Shown piece by piece: positions 7,901 through 13,704 of a DNA stretch of 27,182 bases. The notes beneath the pieces are model-generated. The model was not told the origin of the DNA. It did no database searches and saw only the letters and a list, made by a program, of their open reading frames with translations. The DNA lies in NCBI GenBank assembly GCA_031430035.1, contig JANPAS010000159.1, positions 1 to 27,182 on the forward strand, given 5' to 3'. Position 1 is the stretch's first letter. Every line of letters begins with the position of its first letter. The stretch is from JASGCK01 sp031430035. GTDB lineage: Bacteria; Pseudomonadota; Gammaproteobacteria; Burkholderiales; Burkholderiaceae_C. Both the position numbers and the translations under genes were made by a program.

Positions 7901-10731
7901 TCGATCAGCCAATCGGAGGCGCGAATCACATCTAAGTTGTGCTCGATGATGATGAGCGAGTGTCCTGCATCCAAGAGCTTGCGTAGTGCCCGCATCAGCT
8001 TGGCGATGTCGTCAAAGTGAAGGCCCGTGGTTGGCTCGTCAAACATAAAGAGCTTGCCCTTGGTTGCCAAAGCTTGCTTGCTGGCAGATTTCTTTTGTTG
8101 TGTCTCTGCGAGAAATCCTGCGAGCTTCAAGCGCTGTGCTTCGCCGCCAGAGAGCGTGGGCACAGGCTGCCCAAGCTTGACGTAATCGAGTCCCACATCA
8201 ACGATGGGTTGCAAGACGCGCAGCACTTCACGCTCCCCCGCGAATTGCTGGCAAGCCTCATGAACAGTGAGTTCCAGCACATCGGCTACGTTTAAACCAT
8301 TCCACTTGATCTCTAAAATCTCAGGCCTGTAACGCGCGCCTTGGCAATCTTGGCAGCGCAAATACACGTCCGATAAAAACTGCATTTCCACATGTTCAAA
8401 ACCTGAGCCGCCGCACAGCGGGCAGCGGCCATCGCCGCCATTAAACGAAAACTTAGACGCGGTGTAGCCACGCTGTTTAGCGAGTGGGACTTGCGCGAAT
8501 AGCTCGCGGATGGCGTCCCACGCGCCCACATAGCTGGCGGGGTTAGATCGTGCGGTTTTGCCAATCGGGGATTGATCGACAAAGACGACTTCTTCTAAAT
8601 GATCAGCGCCCATTAAGCGATCGTGTAGCCCAGGCGTGTCGGTAGCTTTGCCAAAGTGACGCAGTAGCGCGGGCGCAAGAATATCCTGCACCAGCGTCGA
8701 TTTTCCTGAGCCGCTAACACCCGTAATCGTGACTAAACATTTGAGTGGAATATCGACGTTGATGTTTTTGAGGTTGTGCTCGCGCGCGCCCTCCAGAATC
8801 AGACGTGGTGTGGATTCTGTCACTAACTTTTTAAAGCCCAATCCAATCGTTTTGCGGCCTGCAAGGTAAGCGCCCGTGAGCGTGTCGGCGCTGCGTAGCA
8901 ATTCAGGCGTGCCATCAAACACCATCTGCCCGCCAGTCACTCCAGGGCCTGGACCCATGTCGATCACGCGGTCGGCGGCAAGCATCACGGCAGGGTCATG
9001 CTCGACGACAACAAGCGTGTTGCCTGCATCTCGGAGGCGCAGCATGGCGCGGGTGATGCGATCCATATCGCGTGGATGCAGGCCAATGCTGGGCTCATCC
9101 AAAACAAAAAGCGTGTTGACCAGCGATGTGCCCAGCGCGGTTGTCAGGTTAATGCGCTGCACCTCGCCGCCCGAAAGTGTGCGGCTTTGGCGGTCGAGGG
9201 TCAGATAGCCAATGCCTACGTCGCACAGGTATTGCAAGCGGGTGTTGATTTCTTCCAAGATAAGTTTTTGCGCTTTTGCTTGGGCGGAAAGTGCATAGGG
9301 GAGAACCAAGGAGCTGGTATTAGTTTGCCCCTGCGAAGTAGGGGAAATGTCCACGTGAGTGGACAAAGGGGTTGCAAGTGATGCAAAAAAGGTACGCAAT
9401 TTCTCAATCGGCAATTTCATCACATCATGCAAGCACAAGCCCGCTAGGCCATGCAGTGTATGGCTTGCAAAGCCAATGCCCTTGGGAGCGAATCTGGATG
9501 TGGCCTGCAGCACAGCATCCGCTTGGGCTTTGTTGCCGACGCGCCACAGCAAGGATTCCAGCTTCAACCGTGCGCCATCGCAAGTAGGGCATGTGGTGTA
9601 GCTGCGGTACTTGGATAGCAACACGCGGATGTGCATTTTGTAGGCTTTGCTCTCCAAATACTCAAAGAAGCGCTTGATGCCAAACCAGTGCTGATTCCAC
9701 TTGCCGTTCCAGTTGGGCGAGCCGTTAATCACCCATTGCTGCTGATCGTGTGTGAGCTTGTTCCACGGCGTATCGCGTGGAATGCCTGCGGTTTCCGCAT
9801 GGCGCATTAGGTCGTCTTGCGCTTCCTTCCATGCAGGCGTTTGCATGACTTTGATCGCACCCATGCGCAGCGTGAGTTTGTCGTTAGGGATGACGAGTCC
9901 GTAATCTACACCGATGACGCGGCCAAATCCTCGGCAGGTCTCGCAGGCACCGTGCGCGGAGTTAAATGAGAACAGCGAAGGCGTCGGCAGGCCATACTGG
10001 ATACCGCTTTCAGGGCAGTGCAGGCCTGTAGAGAAGCGCCATTCTTGTGACTCAGTATCGGTATCCGCAAAGACCGTGAACTTGCCACTGCCGTGTTTGA
10101 GCGAGGTTTCAATGGCTTCAATCGCCCGCGCTTTGGGGGCTGAGCTGGCACGGAATCGGTCGGCGACGACATAGAGCTTTTTTTCAAACGTATGAATGCG
10201 GGTAAAGCCGCTGGCAGATAGCCATTGCTGGAGTTCTTCTGGGGTGGTGTTGGCGGGTAACGTGACGGGGAAGGTGATTTGTAACCTTGGATCGTTTTTG
10301 TTTGCTCGTGCGACTATTTCTGCATAGATCGATTCGGTATCGTCATGCCTGACAGCGAGCCCTGTTTGTTTGTCAAATAACTGGGCGCTTCGTGCAAACA
10401 ATAACTTCAGGTGATCGTTCAGCTCCGTCATCGTGCCCACAGTGGAGCGCGAGCTACGCACTGGGTTGCTTTGATCAATGGCGATGGCGGGCGGCACGCC
10501 TTCAATCTTGTCTACAGCAGGCTTGTCCATACGGTCCAAAAACTGCCGGGCGTAGGCGCTAAAAGTTTCGACGTAGCGGCGCTGGCCTTCGGCAAACAGC
10601 GTGTCAAACACCAAGGAAGATTTGCCCGAGCCACTGACACCCGTGACCACTGTTAGCTCGCCCGTTTTGATGTCAAGATTGAGGTTCTTCAGGTTGTGCT
10701 GGCGTGCGCCTCGGATCTTGATCTGCGTCAT
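4975..10731 (-). CDS. uvrA2: Double-length UvrA-like excinuclease ABC subunit A, four ABC cassettes
   Basis: A single uninterrupted 1918-residue frame, about twice the ~940 residues of ordinary UvrA. It is two UvrA units head to tail. Walker A GVSGSGKS occurs at about 31, 671, 1070 and 1623. The signature LSGG(E)xQR occurs at about 519, 860, 1455 and 1798. Walker B LFVLDEPSIG, LFMFDEPTTG, CYVLDEPTIG and LYVLDEPTVG follow each. Zinc-type CxxC pairs are at 264/267, 381/384, 770/773, 793/796, 1303/1306, 1327/1330, 1374/1377, 1708/1711 and 1731/1734. The first pair of the N-terminal unit is degraded (CPES at 239-242). UvrA binds damaged DNA as an ATPase dimer and loads UvrB; here both halves would lie in one chain. 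Residues 454-482, 992-1041 and 1577-1592 are encoded by palindromic elements listed separately. No CTG-N10-CAG LexA box is seen upstream. The symbol is tentative. Confidence 0.93.
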   Translation of the reverse strand: MTQIKIRGARQHNLKNLNLDIKTGELTVVTGVSGSGKSSLVFDTLFAEGQRRYVETFSAYARQFLDRMDKPAVDKIEGVPPAIAIDQSNPVRSSRSTVGTMTELNDHLKLLFARSAQLFDKQTGLAVRHDDTESIYAEIVARANKNDPRLQITFPVTLPANTTPEELQQWLSASGFTRIHTFEKKLYVVADRFRASSAPKARAIEAIETSLKHGSGKFTVFADTDTESQEWRFSTGLHCPESGIQYGLPTPSLFSFNSAHGACETCRGFGRVIGVDYGLVIPNDKLTLRMGAIKVMQTPAWKEAQDDLMRHAETAGIPRDTPWNKLTHDQQQWVINGSPNWNGKWNQHWFGIKRFFEYLESKAYKMHIRVLLSKYRSYTTCPTCDGARLKLESLLWRVGNKAQADAVLQATSRFAPKGIGFASHTLHGLAGLCLHDVMKLPIEKLRTFFASLATPLSTHVDISPTSQGQTNTSSLVLPYALSAQAKAQKLILEEINTRLQYLCDVGIGYLTLDRQSRTLSGGEVQRINLTTALGTSLVNTLFVLDEPSIGLHPRDMDRITRAMLRLRDAGNTLVVVEHDPAVMLAADRVIDMGPGPGVTGGQMVFDGTPELLRSADTLTGAYLAGRKTIGLGFKKLVTESTPRLILEGAREHNLKNINVDIPLKCLVTITGVSGSGKSTLVQDILAPALLRHFGKATDTPGLHDRLMGADHLEEVVFVDQSPIGKTARSNPASYVGAWDAIRELFAQVPLAKQRGYTASKFSFNGGDGRCPLCGGSGFEHVEMQFLSDVYLRCQDCQGARYRPEILEIKWNGLNVADVLELTVHEACQQFAGEREVLRVLQPIVDVGLDYVKLGQPVPTLSGGEAQRLKLAGFLAETQQKKSASKQALATKGKLFMFDEPTTGLHFDDIAKLMRALRKLLDAGHSLIIIEHNLDVIRASDWLIDLGPEGGDAGGCIVAVGTPDDLKQHATSHTGRALREYEGAVGISEKIQTPLSLRDISPTTAGAIKIQQGQSNAKATGLDLPYAIGEMSARADRGALPNAIQIKGARENNLKNLSVNIPHGQFNVITGVSGSGKSTLAFDILFNEGQRRYLESLNAYARSIVQPAGRPEVDAVYGIPPTVAIEQRLSRGGRKSTVGTATEVWHFLRLLYVKLGVQHCVHDGTPVAPQTPDSIAAHILRDFKGQHIGLLAPLVINRKGVYTELADWARPRGYTHLRIDGEFLPTTNFPRIDRFKEHTVELPVADIHVSAANEKSLRTALAVALEHGKGVVHVLAPLDGLRAAMLEGTPFNARTNVFSTLRACPVCSTSYNELDPRLFSYNSKHGWCKDCVGTGVALSKEQRKLLDDSVRDDDNKGREQSFEEAAVEDVSDQACSACSGTRLNLLARAVRFEGTPITDVAALSIADVRAWIKNLQLKGRDADIARDLIPEIEGRLAFLEQVGLSYLTLDRGAPTLSGGEAQRIRLAAQLGSNLQGVCYVLDEPTIGLHARDNAILLAALKDLSSKGNTLVVVEHDADTIRAADHIIDIGPSAGKRGGRLVAEGSVADVQAVAESQTGQYLGTALKHPFQARRTTVVTPLSARADISPTSQGQSNSIHIRNAKLHNLQNVSVDIPLGKLVAITGVSGSGKSTLAREVLFPQVKGNLAASGLERILEVDQTPIGKTPRSCPATYVGFWDLIRKLFADTLEAKARGYLAARFSFNTGPGRCDGCEGQGMKTIAMSFLPDVKVLCEVCRGARFNPETLAVHWKGKSIGDVLQMEVDEAVEFFAAMPSVAHPLQLLKDVGLGYLTLGQPSPTLSGGEAQRLKLVTELSKVRDDVAKRGQKTPLTLYVLDEPTVGLHMADVEKLIRVLHRLVNAGHSVVVIEHDLDVIAEADWVIDMGPEGGKEGGKVVCAGTPEAVVKSGSHTGRALKVLLQK
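5956..6003 (+). repeat. Palindromic element copy A, in frame within uvrA-like gene
   Basis: A 48-bp unit with the pattern TTG-CCCCT-N7-AGGGG-AAA-TGTC-N10-GACA-AA-GGGGT. It holds two hairpins: CCCCT/AGGGG at 5959-5975, and TGTCAGC/GCTGACA closing a GCGA loop at 5979-5996. On the coding (minus) strand it is read as TPLSARADISPTSQGQ, residues 1577-1592, in the linker between the third and fourth ABC cassettes. It is the only one of the three sites with a single copy. Confidence 0.85.
7619..7666 (-). repeat. Palindromic element copy B2 (opposite orientation)
   Basis: The same 48-bp element as copy A but inverted relative to it. It has TGTCCGC/GCGGACA closing a 4-nt loop at 7626-7643, and a 10-bp perfect stem (TCTCCCCTAT and its complement) around TGC at 7644-7666. 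Read from the coding strand it gives LPYAIGEMSARADRGA, part of residues 1023-1039, in the junction between the two UvrA-like halves. Together with copy B1 it forms an inverted pair separated by a 24-bp spacer related to the one in the C pair. Confidence 0.85.
7691..7722 (+). repeat. 20-bp tandem duplication at the edge of element B1
   Basis: GATTGCCCCTGC occurs at 7691-7702 and again at 7711-7722, a duplication with a 20-bp period. The first copy is followed by TGAATTTT. It encodes the extra IKIQQGQSN segment after element B1 on the minus strand. Its length (one short of 21) exactly offsets a 1-nt expansion in the loop of element B1, so the frame downstream is preserved. Confidence 0.8.
7713..7758 (+). 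repeat. Palindromic element copy B1, in frame within uvrA-like gene
   Basis: A 46-bp version of the element. The first loop is 8 nt (GCGGTAGT instead of GCGAAGT) and the second hairpin is TGTCGC/GCGACA around GAA at 7737-7751. It is read on the minus strand as TPLSLRDISPTTAGA, residues 992-1006, between the second and third ABC cassettes. The +1 loop change puts the distal end in another frame, which the adjacent 20-bp duplication restores. Confidence 0.85.
9284..9304 (-). repeat. Remnant of palindromic element (copy C2)
   Basis: On the minus strand this reads TCTCCCCTATGCA, identical to the first 13 nt of copy B2, then jumps to TTCCGC, matching the interior of the second hairpin arm. It looks like an internally deleted copy. 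It encodes LPYALSAQ (residues 477-484). The spacer to copy C1 (9305-9324) resembles the B1-B2 spacer (CAAGG, AG, TGG and ATTAG in the same order), so B and C appear to descend from one composite unit. Confidence 0.65.
9325..9372 (+). repeat. Palindromic element copy C1, in frame within uvrA-like gene
   Basis: A 48-bp copy, identical to copy A outside the variable stem and loop of the second hairpin. That hairpin is TGTCCAC/GTGGACA closing GTGA at 9348-9365, versus TGTCAGC/GCTGACA closing GCGA in copy A. Minus-strand reading is TPLSTHVDISPTSQGQ, residues 454-469, in a loop of the first ABC cassette between the second zinc-type pair and the helix preceding the LSGG signature. Confidence 0.85.
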
Positions 10732-10834
10732 AGAGATGGTCTTTCAAAGTAGAGCCAAACATTCTACGTAGTTACCTCAGTGCTTTATGATGAGTTGTCT
10801 CTATAGTGAGCAGTAGAAATTAAAGGAGAACGAT
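10732..10834. promoter_or_regulatory. Divergent intergenic region (uvrA-like gene / binding protein)
   Basis: This 103-bp AT-rich gap must hold the promoters of both neighbours. On the plus strand TATGAT (10786-10791) and TATAGT (10802-10807) are possible -10 hexamers, without a convincing -35 for either. AAGGAG at 10823-10828 is the ribosome binding site of the downstream gene. No LexA-type CTG-N10-CAG site is present, so SOS control of the uvrA-like gene is not supported here. Confidence 0.45.
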
Positions 10835-11944
10835 ATGAGTTTTTTTTGGAAACTATGCCTCGGTTTTTTAATCATCCTGCCGTTCAGTCGTGCGTGGGCT
10901 GAAATCAAAATTGGTCAGACGGTCGGCATGACTGGGCTGGTTTCAGGTACGGTCAAAGAAGCCGTAGCGGGTGCTAAGTTGTACATCGACTCAGTCAATG
11001 CCAAAGGCGGCGTGCTGGGCGAGCGTATTGATCTCATCACCCTAGACGATCAATTTGATGTGAAGCAGGCGGCTGAAAACGCACGCATTTTGATTGAAGA
11101 TAAAAAAGTGATTGCACTTTTTTTAAATCGCGGGACACCGCACACGCAGGCCATCATGCCGCTGCTTGCCAAATACAGCATCCCTTTGGTTGCGCCGTCT
11201 ACAGGTGCAACCCTGCTGCACAAGCCTGTTAATCGTCTTATTTTTAATGTGCGCACCAGTTATCAGCGTGAAGTAGAAAAGCTCATCGATCATTTGCATA
11301 CGGTCAAGACGGATCGCATTGCGCTGGTGCATGTGGACGATACGTTTGGCGAAGATGCCTTGGCAGGCGCTGAAGCGGCCTTTGCTAAAAATAAGATCAC
11401 GCCCGTGGCCGTTTTAAAAGCTGATCGCAATAAACCCGATTTCGCGACGATTGTGCCCGCGCTCATCAAGGCCAATCCGCAAACCATTCTTTGGGTGGCT
11501 TCGGGAACTGCGGTCAGTGAGGGGGTTAAAGCTTTAAGGGCAGCAGGCTCGACCTCTGCCGTGGCAACGCTGTCTAACAATGCATCCGAGGGATTTATTA
11601 AATCTTTAGGCGCACAAGGTGAAGGCGTGATCGTGACGCAGGTGTTTCCTGCTGAGCGAGCGCTTAATTACGCCATGGTGCGCGAAGCGCAAGGTCTGGC
11701 CAAAGTTGCCAAGCAAAACCTTTCACCAGCCATGTTGGAAGGTTTTGCAGGTGCTAAGGTTTTGGTTGAAGGGTTGCGCCGTGCAGGAAAAAATCCGACT
11801 AGTGAGCGTTTGATAACGGCTCTTAATGGCATGAACCGATTTGATCTGGGTGGTTTAGTTGTGGGCTATGGCGCTGGCGACCACACGGGCCTTGATTTTG
11901 CGGACTTGTCCATCATTGGCCGCGACGGCAAATTTAGGCGCTAA
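10835..11944 (+). CDS. Periplasmic ABC substrate-binding protein, branched-chain amino acid type (LivK-like)
   Basis: A 369-residue Peripla_BP_6 protein with a Sec signal peptide (MSFFWKLCLGFLIILPFSRAWA, cleavage after AWA). The mature start EIKIGQTVGMTGLVSGTVKEAVAGAKLYIDSVNAKGG is typical of the family: sheet strand, T/S-rich ligand loop, then the N-A-K-G-G-V-L-G-E turn. Later family landmarks include VAPSTGAT and IALVHVDDTFGEDA. Such proteins deliver amino acids, amides, urea or aromatic acids to an ABC importer or a sensor. No permease or ATPase gene lies beside it, so the ligand is unknown and it may be an orphan receptor. An excellent AAGGAG stands 6 nt before the ATG. Codons 2-4 include a run of eight T. 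Confidence 0.92.
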   Translation: MSFFWKLCLGFLIILPFSRAWAEIKIGQTVGMTGLVSGTVKEAVAGAKLYIDSVNAKGGVLGERIDLITLDDQFDVKQAAENARILIEDKKVIALFLNRGTPHTQAIMPLLAKYSIPLVAPSTGATLLHKPVNRLIFNVRTSYQREVEKLIDHLHTVKTDRIALVHVDDTFGEDALAGAEAAFAKNKITPVAVLKADRNKPDFATIVPALIKANPQTILWVASGTAVSEGVKALRAAGSTSAVATLSNNASEGFIKSLGAQGEGVIVTQVFPAERALNYAMVREAQGLAKVAKQNLSPAMLEGFAGAKVLVEGLRRAGKNPTSERLITALNGMNRFDLGGLVVGYGAGDHTGLDFADLSIIGRDGKFRR

Positions 11945-11959
11945 ATATCGAGTTTCGAG

Positions 11960-13246
11960 CTAGGTGCTGCGACTGCGAGCGAGCGGTGGGTGTTTGGCAA
12001 AATACCGCTGTAGGCCACGCAGTACGGCGCTTGTGAGTTGATCTTGGTAATCGGGGTCACGCAGTTTTTGCTCTTCTTCAGGGTGGCTAATAAACGCAGT
12101 TTCGATCAAGATGCTGGGGATATCGGGCGCTTTGAGTACGGCAAAACTGGCTTGCTCGACCTTGCCCTTGTGCAGTTTGGCCATACTTCCAATTTCTGCC
12201 ATCACGCCACCACCTAACGTCAAGCTATCCTTAATTTGCGCGGTGGTGCTCATATCTAATAAAGCTTTTTTCACTTCAACATCTTTCACTTTGATGTTGA
12301 GGCCGCCCACGCTATCGGCTTTGTTTTCTTTGTCGGCTATCCAGCGTGCCGCACTGCTGGAGGCGCCTTTGTCGCTGAGGGCAAACACGCTAGCACCTCG
12401 TGCTGTGGGTGTAAAGAACGCATCGGCATGGATGCTCAAAAACAAATCGGCTTTGACGCGCTGCGCCTTTTGTACGCGTTGGTGTAGCGGCACAAAATAG
12501 TCGCCGTCTCGCGTTAAGAAGGCTCGCATCGTATGGCCTGCAACCATTTGGCTATTGATTTTATTTTGCAAAAGCAGCGCCATTTGTAGCACCACATCTT
12601 TTTCTTTAGTTCCAGCAGGACCAATCGCGCCAGGGTCTTCGCCGCCATGACCCGCATCAATAGCGATGATGATTAGGCGATCTGCTGCTTGTCGATTGAG
12701 GGTGGGCGGTATATTGGCGATAACTTGCGGAGGCTTCTTTGTTTTTTCTGCAATCAAATCACCCAGCGGGTCGGCGGCAAGCGTGGGTGATTTTTTCATT
12801 CCCGCAATCAACGCGTCCAGAGGATCAACGGCAACGGTCGGGTACAAATCCACGACCAATCGATGGTGGTAGGTGGCGACGGGGGTTAGCGAAAAGACTT
12901 GTGGCTTGGCGGCTTGCTTTAAATCGAACACAAGTCGCACGATGCCTGGTGCGTTTTGCCCAACGCGCACGCCTTGGATGAACGGATCATCCGACTTCAC
13001 TTTGGCCACCAACTCTTTGAGCTCGGGGTTCAAATCAATGCCCACGATATCCAGCGCCAAACGCGGCGGATCGGTGACAAACACTTGCTTGGTGGTGAGA
13101 GGCACATCGGACTCAATGGTGACGCGTGTGTAATCCGCTGCTGGCCACACGCGCACCGCCAAAATGCCTGCAGCCCTTGCTAGGTCTGCCCCGCAGAGTA
13201 GGAGTGCCGTGTAAGGCACACCCAGTATGGCTTGGCGGCGATTCAT
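11960..13246 (-). CDS. amiC: N-acetylmuramoyl-L-alanine amidase with AMIN domain
   Basis: A 428-residue periplasmic cell-separation amidase that cleaves the bond between MurNAc and the stem peptide. Order of parts: signal peptide with a twin-Arg start (MNRRQAILGV, cleavage near 26); AMIN domain (about 30-136) that binds septal peptidoglycan; linker; Amidase_3 domain (about 191-420). Zinc and catalytic residues are visible as AIDAGHGGEDPGA (His200), Glu215 in TKEKDVVL, LSIHADAF (His273) and ILIETAFISHPEEE. The linker contains two related 18-residue units, DPLDALIAGMKKSPTLAA and DPLGDLIAEKTKKPPQVI. The ATG overlaps the tsaE stop as ATGA. The region just before it is pyrimidine-rich, with no Shine-Dalgarno, so expression should depend on coupling to tsaE. 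Confidence 0.94.
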   Translation of the reverse strand: MNRRQAILGVPYTALLLCGADLARAAGILAVRVWPAADYTRVTIESDVPLTTKQVFVTDPPRLALDIVGIDLNPELKELVAKVKSDDPFIQGVRVGQNAPGIVRLVFDLKQAAKPQVFSLTPVATYHHRLVVDLYPTVAVDPLDALIAGMKKSPTLAADPLGDLIAEKTKKPPQVIANIPPTLNRQAADRLIIIAIDAGHGGEDPGAIGPAGTKEKDVVLQMALLLQNKINSQMVAGHTMRAFLTRDGDYFVPLHQRVQKAQRVKADLFLSIHADAFFTPTARGASVFALSDKGASSSAARWIADKENKADSVGGLNIKVKDVEVKKALLDMSTTAQIKDSLTLGGGVMAEIGSMAKLHKGKVEQASFAVLKAPDIPSILIETAFISHPEEEQKLRDPDYQDQLTSAVLRGLQRYFAKHPPLARSRST

Positions 13247-13704
13247 AGGGGGGAGGGGGTGATGACAGAAACTTTTCTGGACTCATCCGCCAGCATCTCA
13301 ATCGAAATCACAAAGTCCGCGGGTGGCAAGCGCGGATGCGCCTTCTCTGCCCACTCCACAATCTTTAATCCTGTTGCTGCAAAGATGTCGCGAAAGCCCG
13401 CTTCCTCCCATTCCTCGGGATCGTTAAAGCGGTAAAAATCAAAGTGCGAAATAGGGAATGAATTGTCGGGGAACGCAGCTTCGTAAGTTTCAACGATGGC
13501 ATAGGTGGGACTTTTGATGCGCCCCGTCACGCCTAGCGCTTGCAACAGATAGCGTGTCAGCGTCGTTTTGCCTGCACCTAAGTCACCACGTAGCTCAATC
13601 ATGACGTTCGACAAATCGTGCTGAGCCACAAACGCTTTTGCAAACGCTTCGGTGTCGCTTTCGCTATGCCACGTCGTTTGCCAGAAAATGGGGGTATGGA
13701 TCAA
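13243..13704 (-). CDS. tsaE: tRNA threonylcarbamoyladenosine biosynthesis ATPase TsaE
   Basis: A 153-residue P-loop ATPase that works with TsaB, TsaC and TsaD to make t6A37 on ANN-decoding tRNAs. Visible motifs are Walker A GDLGAGKTTL (about 40-49), KSPTYAIVETYE, and HFDFYRFNDPEEWEEAGF, the TsaE hallmark. The start is TTG at 13702-13704: there is no ATG before residue 35 and a stop codon lies only four codons upstream, so a TTG start is nearly forced. The first 9 bp overlap the start of queG on the other strand. It is followed by amiC with an ATGA overlap, the usual order in Betaproteobacteria. Confidence 0.93.
   Translation of the reverse strand: MIHTPIFWQTTWHSESDTEAFAKAFVAQHDLSNVMIELRGDLGAGKTTLTRYLLQALGVTGRIKSPTYAIVETYEAAFPDNSFPISHFDFYRFNDPEEWEEAGFRDIFAATGLKIVEWAEKAHPRLPPADFVISIEMLADESRKVSVITPSPL

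Noticed and set aside
5956..9372. Palindromic repeats read as a CRISPR array or as rho-independent terminators
   Set aside because: Spacing is irregular (over 1 kb between sites), copies occur in both orientations, and no T-run follows the stems; they are inside one open frame.
4975..10731. Two adjacent uvrA genes wrongly joined
   Set aside because: The frame is open throughout, with no stop or start-like junction between residues 980 and 1045, and the frame is preserved even through the compensated indels there.
10732..10834. A LexA/SOS box upstream of the uvrA-like gene
   Set aside because: No CTG-N10-CAG pattern is present in the 103-bp gap.
10840..10847. Run of eight T in codons 2-4 of the LivK-like gene as a phase-variation switch (a similar run is at 25668-25675 in glnE)
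   Set aside because: Both runs are short, encode ordinary Phe or Lys codons and stand in genes without surface-variation roles; no supporting evidence.
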